Below the pieces are notes generated by a model. The model worked only from the letters and a program-made list of their open reading frames with translations. It was not told the origin of the DNA and did no database searches. From contig NZ_QYTW02000009.1 in the NCBI RefSeq assembly GCF_003605405.2, positions 1 to 64,000 of the forward strand: a stretch of DNA of 64,000 nt, in the 5' to 3' direction. The DNA comes from Siminovitchia terrae. GTDB lineage: Bacteria; Bacillota; Bacilli; Bacillales; Bacillaceae_C. Positions 36,359-43,541 of this stretch are shown piece by piece; the stretch's first letter is position 1; each line of letters begins with the position of its first letter. The translations under genes and the position numbers were made by a program.

Positions 36359-38605
36359 GTGAAAAAATCGTTATTTATTGCTGAGTGGAAAGAGATTTTC
36401 CGTAATAAAAAATTATTAATACCTATTATTGCTGTGATGATGATTCCAATTCTGTATAGCGGTATGTTTTTATGGGCTTTTTGGGATCCATACGATAAAT
36501 TGGAAGATCTGCCGGTCGCCGTTATTAATAATGACAAAGGAGCCGAATTTGAAGGAGAAGATCTTCAACTGGGATATGAGCTCGTGGAAAAATTAAAAGA
36601 AAACGACCAGTTTTCTTTCCAGATTATTAAACAGAAGGAAGGTTATAAGGGGTTAGCGTCGCAGGATTATTACATGTTGATTGAGATTCCAAAGGATTTT
36701 TCTGAAAATGCAACTACCTTGATGGATGAAAATCCGAAGAAGTTGGAACTGAATTATGTGCCTAACGAAGGGTACAATTTCCTGTCTGCTCAAATTGGAG
36801 AAACTGCTATGAAAGAAATTAAGTCAGCAGTTTCCAAGGAAGTGACTGTTACATACGCTGAAACGATGTTTGACAAAGTACAAGAGATGGCGGATGGATT
36901 TGAGCAGGCGACTGAAGGAGCCAACGAACTAAGTGATGGAACGGAAAAAGTAAATGAAGGCTCGAATAAATTGAAAGAAAATTTGAGTTTGCTTGCTTCT
37001 AAATCAATCGAATTTCAAGACGGCGTATCCCAAATCAAGTCAGGGGCCGGAGAGTTGTCATCTGGAACTGAAAGCTTATCAAATGGCCTTGACCAACTTG
37101 CTAGTGGTCATAAACAGCTCGTAGATGGAACGAAATCAGCACGGGAAGGAGCTAAGAAACTAGCTTCAGGTTCGGAAAACTTGGAAGAGGGGCTTATGCA
37201 GGCTGAGGGTTCAATGGATGCAATTATTTCCGGTACTAGCCAAATTTATGATGGAACAGGCCAGTTGGCCGAAAAGCTTCAACAATTCCAATCCGGTGCA
37301 AGCACAGTTTCTCAGGGGGCAAATCAACTGAATGCAGGAATTGTCCAAATGAAGGAGCAGATGAATGGAATTGATGGAAAGCTTGCAGCACTGCCAATTC
37401 CTGATGAAGTAAAGGCGCAGTTGGCAAATGAGTTAAAAGGGCAGCTTCAGGAAGGGATATCTAAATTGGAAGCCGGGAGTGCTGAATTGGCGGCAGGGAC
37501 AGAACAATTGAAGTCGTCCGCCGGTGAACTGCAAAAAGGTGCTGCTACTCTAAATGAGAAAGTCGGCCAATTGAACGATGGGCAACAACAGTTACAGTCT
37601 GGGTTGGGTGAACTTTCCCGTGGATCGGGTGAGCTTTTACAAGGGGCAAATCAGCTAGCTGGAGGACAAGGCGAGTTGCTCAATGGAATGTCAACTTTTG
37701 ATCAAAAGTTGAATGATGCAAAGTCGGGGGCTGCAGAGCTGAATAACGGGGCAAAACAGTTGAACGGCGGAATGGAAAAATTGACGGAAGGGTCAAGCCA
37801 GCTTGGTGAGGGAAGCAAGCGGCTGGCAGAAGGCTCTGAAGAGCTATCGGATGGCATCCAACAGCTTGATGATGGAGCTGCCGAAATGAAGGAAAAACTG
37901 GGCGATGCGGCTAAGAAATCAAGCTCTATCCATGCCGATGACCAAACATATGATATGATGGGCGAGCCTGTAGAAGTGGAAAACCATCCAATGAATAAAG
38001 TTCCTAACTACGGAACTGGGTTTGCACCATACTTCTTGTCGCTTGGATTATTTGTCGGCGCCTTACTTTTATCGATTGTATTTCCGTTAAGGGAACCGGC
38101 CAGCAGGCCTAAAAATGGCTTTTCCTGGTTCATTGGGAAATTTGGAGTGGTTGCGATTGTTGGTATTTTACAATCACTGCTTGCGGTAGTCATCATGCTG
38201 TACGGTCTTGAAATTGAAGTGAAAAGTGTACCGCTTTTTATTTTGACAACCTTCGTAACAAGTATGGTATTTGTGGCCTTAATCCAGTTTCTTGTCACAT
38301 TGCTTGGCGACCCAGGCAGATTCATTGCCATCGTCATCTTGATTTTGCAATTGACAACGAGCGCAGGAACCTTCCCACTTGAACTGATCCCGCATGAATT
38401 GCAGTGGTTCAACGCTCTGTTACCAATGACTTATTCCGTTCAAGCGTATAAAGCGGTTATTTCTAGCGGGGATTTCAGTTTCATGTGGCATAACCTAGGA
38501 ATTCTGGGTGGTTTCCTTCTTGGCTTTATGATTTGTACGTTAGGTTTTTTCATTTATAAACATAAGAAGCAATATGCTGTGAGCCATATGGCTGAGGAAG
38601 CATAA
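36359..38605 (+). CDS. yhgE: YhgE/Pip family membrane protein
   Basis: A 748-aa protein with one N-terminal membrane segment, a very long extracytoplasmic part and about five C-terminal segments of ABC-2 permease type. The extracellular part (residues about 180-520) is built of imperfect heptad/undecad-like repeats of the type GxxxLxxGxxxLxxG (for example GANELSDGTEKVNEG), expected to form a long coiled coil. Relatives include the phage-infection protein Pip. Start is GTG behind GAGGGGAG. Likely controlled by YhgD. Confidence 0.9.
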   Translation: MKKSLFIAEWKEIFRNKKLLIPIIAVMMIPILYSGMFLWAFWDPYDKLEDLPVAVINNDKGAEFEGEDLQLGYELVEKLKENDQFSFQIIKQKEGYKGLASQDYYMLIEIPKDFSENATTLMDENPKKLELNYVPNEGYNFLSAQIGETAMKEIKSAVSKEVTVTYAETMFDKVQEMADGFEQATEGANELSDGTEKVNEGSNKLKENLSLLASKSIEFQDGVSQIKSGAGELSSGTESLSNGLDQLASGHKQLVDGTKSAREGAKKLASGSENLEEGLMQAEGSMDAIISGTSQIYDGTGQLAEKLQQFQSGASTVSQGANQLNAGIVQMKEQMNGIDGKLAALPIPDEVKAQLANELKGQLQEGISKLEAGSAELAAGTEQLKSSAGELQKGAATLNEKVGQLNDGQQQLQSGLGELSRGSGELLQGANQLAGGQGELLNGMSTFDQKLNDAKSGAAELNNGAKQLNGGMEKLTEGSSQLGEGSKRLAEGSEELSDGIQQLDDGAAEMKEKLGDAAKKSSSIHADDQTYDMMGEPVEVENHPMNKVPNYGTGFAPYFLSLGLFVGALLLSIVFPLREPASRPKNGFSWFIGKFGVVAIVGILQSLLAVVIMLYGLEIEVKSVPLFILTTFVTSMVFVALIQFLVTLLGDPGRFIAIVILILQLTTSAGTFPLELIPHELQWFNALLPMTYSVQAYKAVISSGDFSFMWHNLGILGGFLLGFMICTLGFFIYKHKKQYAVSHMAEEA

Positions 38606-38607
38606 AA

Positions 38608-38655
38608 AATGCGGAAGAAAGTCCCGATTGGGCTTTTCTTCCGCACTATTTTTTT
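38608..38655 (+). terminator. yhgE terminator
   Basis: TGCGGAAGAAA / TTTCTTCCGCA stem with an inner CCC/GGG extension and a T-run. Confidence 0.85.
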
Positions 38656-38689
38656 ATGAGTAAAGAAAGTATAAAATTAGATGAAATAT

Positions 38690-39010
38690 TTAGTTCGAAT
38701 TAAGTTTTTATATGTCTAGCTACGCCGTACAGGACGTACAAGTGCAAGCAAAGCGACAGGACGTCGCGTACTGAGCCTGCCAGCGCCTTGGTCAGCCCCT
38801 CGAGGTCACAAGTCACGCGGAAGTTTATTCAGGAAGAAATGTGCTCCTGCGGCACAGCTTATTCAAGGAAGCATATGTTTCCCTCGTCGCAAAGCTACAT
38901 GAAGCATACTCAAGGAAGCTTTTCACGATGTAATTGAAATTAGCAGCTTTCCTGTGGCGGCTGAGGAACTCCCTCATCAAAATTCGCCTTGTGCTTGTCG
39001 GCCTTTCACT
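38690..39010 (+). repeat. Family A repeat copy between yhgE and sco
   Basis: Contains the core GCCGTACAGGACGTACAAGTGCAAGC..., the GAGCCTGCC box and the CCTCGTCGCAAAGCT block that is also found near 870 in copy 1. It fills the gap between two convergent genes. Confidence 0.65.
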
Positions 39011-39014
39011 TTTC

Positions 39015-39578
39015 TTATAGAGAAGCTTTTATATCTTTAATGATCTGCTTGAATGGCACTTCTTTATCCCCGGGATATTCCCCGATCAGTTCCCCCTCTT
39101 TATTAAAAAGATAGAAGCTGACTCCATGGATGACCTGGTCGTCATCTCGTGGTTTTTTCACGACTGTTTTAAAATTTTTCGGTGCATAATTTTCGATTTC
39201 TTCTTGTGAATACCCTGTAAGGAAGTGCCATCTGGAAAAATCGGCTTCAAAGGATTCACCGTAGTCTTTTAGCACTTCAGGAGTGTCAATTTCCGGATCC
39301 ACACTAAATGATACAAAATGGACATCGTCCAGTCCCTTTTCCTTTACTTTTTTCTGCAGTTCGCTCATATTCATCGTCATTGGGGGACAAACCGTCGTAC
39401 AGTTCGTGAATACAAAATCGGAGACCCAGACCTTACCTTTTAAATCCTTAAGCCCGAAACTGTTCCCATCTTGATCTGTATAATTGAAATCTTCAATGGG
39501 GCTGCCACTCTTCGGGGAAGAACAGGCGCTTAATATGAGAAGAAAAGATATAAAGATAACGGAAAAAACTTTTTTCAA
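39015..39578 (-). CDS. Sco1/SenC-type copper chaperone lipoprotein
   Basis: A 187-aa lipoprotein of the Sco family that delivers copper to the CuA centre of cytochrome c oxidase. It has a signal peptide with lipobox LSAC, a thioredoxin fold, the copper-binding CTTVCPP (CxxxC) and the distal His in VIHGVSF. B. subtilis Sco is YpmQ, encoded elsewhere. A TTG start behind GGGAGGG is chosen; the upstream 20 codons lack a site and would displace the signal peptide. Confidence 0.88.
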   Translation of the reverse strand: MKKVFSVIFISFLLILSACSSPKSGSPIEDFNYTDQDGNSFGLKDLKGKVWVSDFVFTNCTTVCPPMTMNMSELQKKVKEKGLDDVHFVSFSVDPEIDTPEVLKDYGESFEADFSRWHFLTGYSQEEIENYAPKNFKTVVKKPRDDDQVIHGVSFYLFNKEGELIGEYPGDKEVPFKQIIKDIKASL

Positions 39579-39845
39579 AAAAAACCCTCCCGAAAAACAC
39601 ACATATTTTGCATCCATTATACCTAATATATGCAACACATTGGCAGTAACAGGCCAATGTTCAGAAATAATTCATTTAAAAGTAAATCTGGTGAATTTTT
39701 TACTTGCCGGACAAAAATGAAGGCTTTCCCTTATTGAGAGTCTCGAGAGATAGTGGTAATATCAATCCGAGAAAAGAATTCGAAACGGTATATTAGAAAG
39801 GCGTGAGGAGTCATATACCCTCTGATAAAGAAATTTTTATTTAAG

Positions 39846-40895
39846 ATGGATCCTGAAGAGATGCATCACCGTACCGTCTCCGCATTGAAGCTTGCGGATA
39901 AGGCGGGCGGAAAAGCATTGTTGCGGTCAATGTATCAGGTTGATGACGAAAGCTTGGCAATAGATGTTTGTGGAATACGATTTCCAAATCCGGTAGGATT
40001 GGCTGCCGGATATGATAAGAACGCTGAGGTTTATCATGCGCTGTCCGCCATGGGTTTTGGCTTTGTAGAGGTGGGGACGATAACACCGGTTGCGCAGTCT
40101 GGAAACGAAAAGCCGCGGCTTTTCCGTCTTGTTGAAGACAGTGCGGTGATCAACCGCATGGGGTTCAATAATGATGGGGCAGAGGCTGTTAAAAGGAACC
40201 TGCACCATTATGAAACTGCAGGTGTGCCGATTGGAATTAATATTGGCAAAAATAAGGTAACTCCCAATGATGAAGCATCAAGCGACTATGAAAAGTGCTT
40301 GGACATCCTTTATTCGTACGGACATTATTTTGTGATTAATATTAGCTCGCCTAATACTCCTAATTTGCGTGACTTACAGGAAATAGAGAGTCTCAAACAG
40401 TTAATTTCTTCGATTCAGAGGAAAAAGGCTGAACTGGAGTCAAATGGCGCAGCGAAAAAGCCGATTTTCTTAAAAGTGGCTCCTGATATGACTGATGAAC
40501 ATATGCGCGATGTTGTACATGCTGCTGTGGATGAAGGTCTTTCCGGAATTATTGCTACAAATACGACTCTGTCCAGAAAAGGGCTGGCTTCAAAAGCCTA
40601 TGTTGAAGAAGCTGGCGGCCTCAGTGGTCTCCCGCTCAAAGAAAGGTCAACCGCATGGATTAAGGAAATATATGAAGAAATCGGCGATCAGGTACCTATT
40701 ATTGGTGTTGGCGGTATATTTAATGGAGAGGATGCCTATGAAAAAATCCTTGCTGGCGCAAGCCTAATCCAAGTGTACACAGGGATGATTTATGAGGGTC
40801 CGGGAATCGTCAAATCTATTAATACAAGATTGCTGGAATTGTTGAAGAGAGATGGATTTACAAATATTAAAGAGGCGGTTGGAGCAGGCCGTTAG
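39846..40895 (+). CDS. pyrD: Class 2 (quinone-linked) dihydroorotate dehydrogenase
   Basis: Oxidises dihydroorotate to orotate in pyrimidine synthesis, passing electrons to quinone. The 349 aa from this ATG include VGLAAGYDKNAE, the RLFRL and NRMGFNN blocks, NISSPNTP and the FMN-binding IGVGGIF. The start is uncertain. The frame stays open upstream and encodes IYPLIKKFLFK, the family's usual N-terminal membrane-associating helix, and a GTGAGGAG site lies before it, but the expected Met codon reads ATA. The ATG given here has no ribosome-binding site. B. subtilis has a class 1B enzyme, so this is an extra or alternative gene. Confidence 0.88.
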   Translation: MDPEEMHHRTVSALKLADKAGGKALLRSMYQVDDESLAIDVCGIRFPNPVGLAAGYDKNAEVYHALSAMGFGFVEVGTITPVAQSGNEKPRLFRLVEDSAVINRMGFNNDGAEAVKRNLHHYETAGVPIGINIGKNKVTPNDEASSDYEKCLDILYSYGHYFVINISSPNTPNLRDLQEIESLKQLISSIQRKKAELESNGAAKKPIFLKVAPDMTDEHMRDVVHAAVDEGLSGIIATNTTLSRKGLASKAYVEEAGGLSGLPLKERSTAWIKEIYEEIGDQVPIIGVGGIFNGEDAYEKILAGASLIQVYTGMIYEGPGIVKSINTRLLELLKRDGFTNIKEAVGAGR

Positions 40896-40903
40896 AGAGA
40901 GGA

Positions 40904-40935
40904 TGGAGCTGTCATTGGGCAGTTCCATTTTTGTA
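40904..40935 (+). terminator. pyrD terminator
   Basis: TGGAGCTG / CAGTTCCA stem with TCATTGGG loop, followed by T's. Confidence 0.75.
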
Positions 40936-40951
40936 TTATAACAGATGAAAC

Positions 40952-40981
40952 AATAAAAAAATAACCCCCAGCGGTGGGGGA
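40952..40981 (-). terminator. yhfH terminator
   Basis: CCCCCA / TGGGGG hairpin. On the minus strand it is followed by TTATTTTTTTA. Confidence 0.75.
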
Positions 40982-40991
40982 GTATGTCAGC

Positions 40992-41120
40992 TTATTTAAA
41001 ATCTAAGCACTTATCGCATTTTGTTCCATAGCACTCGTGTTGTTCTGATACGGTTTCTCCGCATTCTGTACATTTCTTTGGAGGTAAATTTTTAAAAAAT
41101 TCAACTGCATTTTCGATCAT
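40992..41120 (-). CDS. yhfH: YhfH family zinc-ribbon microprotein, 42 aa
   Basis: A short gene easily missed. The product begins MIENAVEFFKNLPPKKC and has CTEC and CDKC pairs plus a lone Cys, the YhfH pattern, and lies next to yhfI as in B. subtilis. It has a promoter, a GGGAG site and a terminator of its own. A structural zinc site is likely. Function is unknown. Confidence 0.85.
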   Translation of the reverse strand: MIENAVEFFKNLPPKKCTECGETVSEQHECYGTKCDKCLDFK

Positions 41121-41171
41121 TTGAATGTCCACTCCCTCAAATTTGTTATACAACGGTGCTTCGTTGTTTAT

Positions 41172-41201
41172 ATTGTATTATAACAGTTGTTTTTCTGTCA
41201 A
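41172..41201 (-). promoter_or_regulatory. Sigma-A promoter of yhfH
   Basis: On the minus strand TTGACA, 18 bases, TACAAT. A TATAAT also overlaps the spacer. Confidence 0.5.
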
Positions 41202-41252
41202 CAGGAATTTTCTTTTTTTCTGCTAAAAATTTAAAAATCTAGTATAGTAAGG

Positions 41253-41450
41253 ATTAACTTCATTTAGCAGAGGTCTCCCACTTCTGTAAGTGGTGAGATG
41301 AATGCCTATTGGTATTCCGTTGAATGGGGGTTCAAAACCCCGGCTGAATAAAGTTAAAGCCTCCGGCGGATGCCACAGATTTTCAGAGGAAATTTATCGA
41401 GCGATGCTCGATAAAATCTGGGCGCAAATACGCCAAGGCGCGCATTTGAT
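41253..41450 (+). repeat. Family B structured repeat, copy 4
   Basis: ATTAAC to TTTGAT. The loop of the TTTATCGAGC / GCTCGATAAA stem differs (GAT for GGA) while the stem is kept, and T-G replaces C-G in the basal stem. It ends 25 bp before yhfI. Confidence 0.9.
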
Positions 41451-41475
41451 CGAAGATCGGAAGGGAGGGATGAAG

Positions 41476-42210
41476 ATGGAACTGACCATTATTGGACACT
41501 GGGGTGGATTTCCGAAAAAAGGGGAAGCAAGCTCAGGATACTTGTTGACTCATAACGGTTTTCATTTGCTTATAGATTGCGGAAGTGCTGTCCTATCCAA
41601 GCTCCAGACCATAATAAGTGCTGAGAGGCTGGATGGAATGATTCTTTCGCATTATCATGCGGACCATACGGCGGATATTGGTGTAGTCCAGCACGCCCTT
41701 TATGTTGGAAAGTTCACTAACCAGTATGACAGAACTCTCCCCATCTATGGTCATATGCTGGATCTGGAGCGCTTTAATCAGCTTTCTTATAAAGATGTAA
41801 CAGCAGGGATAGCTTATAAACCTGAAGAAATATTACATATTGGTCCATTTCGGATATCCTTTTTGCAAACACATCATTCAGTTCCCTGTTTCGCTATGAG
41901 GATTGAGACAGATGGAAAAGCTCTTGTGTATACAGGCGATACTTCATACTTTAAAGAACTGGAGGATTTTGCTAGAGGGGCTGATGTATTGCTTTGTGAA
42001 TCGAATTTTTATAAAGGGATGGATGGAAGTGCTGCTGGTCATATGACGAGCGAGGAAGTTGGAATGACTGCTCATCAAGCGGGTGTGGACAAGCTCATCC
42101 TGACACATCTGCCCCATTTCGGAGATCTGTCGAGGCTTAAAGACGAAGCTGCAGAACAGTTCACAGGTGAAATTCTCATGGCTTCGGAAGGGCTGAAAAT
42201 CATAATTTAA
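41476..42210 (+). CDS. yhfI: Metallo-beta-lactamase-fold hydrolase YhfI
   Basis: A 244-aa MBL-fold enzyme with SHYHADHT (metal ligands), HHSVPCFA, YTGDTSY and THLPHF motifs, equal in length to YhfI. The substrate is not known; relatives are RNase Z-like or phosphodiesterases. The ATG at 41476 follows AAGGGAGGGATGAAG. The frame is open upstream through family B copy 4, which can mislead start calling. The stop TAA is part of the TTTAAC border of copy 5. Confidence 0.9.
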   Translation: MELTIIGHWGGFPKKGEASSGYLLTHNGFHLLIDCGSAVLSKLQTIISAERLDGMILSHYHADHTADIGVVQHALYVGKFTNQYDRTLPIYGHMLDLERFNQLSYKDVTAGIAYKPEEILHIGPFRISFLQTHHSVPCFAMRIETDGKALVYTGDTSYFKELEDFARGADVLLCESNFYKGMDGSAAGHMTSEEVGMTAHQAGVDKLILTHLPHFGDLSRLKDEAAEQFTGEILMASEGLKIII

Positions 42211-42396
42211 CTTCATTCACCAGAAGTCTCCCACTTCTGTAAGTGGTAAAATGAATGCATATTGGTACTCCATTCAGTGGGGGTTCAAACCCCGGCTGAA
42301 TAAAGTTAAAGCCTCTGGCGGATGCCTCAGATTTTCAGAGGAAATTTATCGGGGCTCGATAAAATCTGGGCGCAAATACGCCAAGGCGCATGTAAT
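42206..42396 (+). repeat. Family B structured repeat, copy 5
   Basis: Begins inside the yhfI stop codon and ends about 20 bp before lplJ. It has a four- to five-base loss in the TTTATCGAGC stem (TTTATCGGGGCTCGATAAA) and a degenerate right border (TGTAAT). Confidence 0.9.
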
Positions 42397-42417
42397 GGTA
42401 AAGGGGAAGAAGATAAC

Positions 42418-43410
42418 ATGCTTTTTATTGATAATCAAGGTATTACGGATCCGCGAATCAATCTGGCTATTGAGGAATTTGCCCTTAAAAACCTTGAAAT
42501 GAAGGACGACGGGTATTTACTCTTTTATATTAATGAACCTTCAATCATCATCGGCAAAAACCAGAATACAATTGAAGAAATCAATACAGATTATGTTGAA
42601 AAAAATGGTATCCATGTCGTCAGGCGGCTGTCAGGAGGCGGAGCTGTTTATCACGATTTGGGAAATTTGAATTACAGCTTCATCACGAAGGATGAAGGGG
42701 ATAGCTTCATGAATTTCCGGAAGTTTACTGAACCCGTTATTCAGGCATTGGAGAAGCTTGGAATAAAAGCGGAATTGCAAGGAAGAAATGATATCCTGGT
42801 GGAAGGTCGAAAAATTTCTGGAAATGCCCAGTTTGCGACCAGAGGGCGCATGTTTACCCACGGGACATTGCTGTTTGATTCCGAAATCGAAAATGTAGTT
42901 TCCGCATTGAAGGTTCGGAAAGATAAAATCGAATCAAAGGGGATCAAGTCAATCAGAAGCCGTGTAGCAAATATCTCGGAGTTTCTGGAAGAAAAAATGA
43001 CCACCGAGCAGTTTAAGGAACTCCTTCTCCGTTATATTTTTGACGGACAGGATCCAATTCCAGCGTATAAGTTGACAGAAGATGATTGGAAAAAGATCAA
43101 TGAAATTTCGAAAAGCCGATACCAGAATTGGGATTGGAATTATGGGAAATCTCCTAAATTTAACTTTCAGCATTCACGCCGTTTTCCTGTAGGCCAAATC
43201 GAATTCCTTTTGGATGTGAATAAAGGCCAGATTACCAACTGTAAAATTTTCGGGGACTTTTTCGGTATCGGGGATGTAAATGATATTGAAGAGCGGTTGA
43301 TAGGAGTAAAATATGAAAGATCGGAAATAGCTAAGGTTCTTGAAAATGTAGACATCCAGCATTATTTCGGAAACGTTACAAAGGATGAAATCATTGAGCT
43401 GTTATATTAA
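42418..43410 (+). CDS. lplJ: Lipoate-protein ligase LplJ
   Basis: A 330-aa ligase that adenylates lipoate and transfers it to lipoyl domains. It has the RRLSGGGAVYHDLGNLNYSF motif, the NDILVEGRKISGNAQ block with the catalytic Lys region and a C-terminal accessory domain. The start follows AAAGGGGAAGAAGATAAC; the frame reads open upstream into family B copy 5, which is not part of the protein. Length agrees with the B. subtilis enzyme. Confidence 0.95.
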   Translation: MLFIDNQGITDPRINLAIEEFALKNLEMKDDGYLLFYINEPSIIIGKNQNTIEEINTDYVEKNGIHVVRRLSGGGAVYHDLGNLNYSFITKDEGDSFMNFRKFTEPVIQALEKLGIKAELQGRNDILVEGRKISGNAQFATRGRMFTHGTLLFDSEIENVVSALKVRKDKIESKGIKSIRSRVANISEFLEEKMTTEQFKELLLRYIFDGQDPIPAYKLTEDDWKKINEISKSRYQNWDWNYGKSPKFNFQHSRRFPVGQIEFLLDVNKGQITNCKIFGDFFGIGDVNDIEERLIGVKYERSEIAKVLENVDIQHYFGNVTKDEIIELLY

Positions 43411-43416
43411 GAGAGG

Positions 43417-43451
43417 AGTCACAGCCTGAAAAATAGGGTTGTGACTTTTTT
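43417..43451 (+). terminator. lplJ terminator
   Basis: AGTCACAGCC / GGTTGTGACT stem (one wobble) followed by six T's. Its right arm overlaps the -35 of lcfB. Confidence 0.8.
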
Positions 43452-43467
43452 GAACTTTTATTATAAT
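43439..43467 (+). promoter_or_regulatory. Sigma-A promoter of lcfB
   Basis: TTGTGA, 17 bases, TATAAT. It overlaps the lplJ terminator. Confidence 0.5.
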
Positions 43468-43508
43468 TAAAAATAGTAATGCATCTGGGATTTTTAACGC
43501 CAAAAAAA

Positions 43509-43526
43509 TGAATGATCGTTCATTCA
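43509..43526 (+). promoter_or_regulatory. FadR-type operator before lcfB
   Basis: TGAATGA-TCGT-TCATTCA agrees with the known FadR box of B. subtilis (TGAATGAnnnnTCATTCA). FadR represses fatty-acid degradation genes there, including lcfB. The box lies between promoter and start codon. Confidence 0.85.
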
Positions 43527-43541
43527 ATAGGAGGAAACGTT

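Noticed and set aside
41302-41475. N-terminal extension of yhfI through the repeat
   Set aside because: The ATG at 41476 has a proper ribosome-binding site and gives the normal family length; the extension equals family B sequence.
42322-42417. N-terminal extension of lplJ through the repeat
   Set aside because: Same reason: the extension is family B DNA, and the start at 42418 has a good ribosome-binding site and family length.
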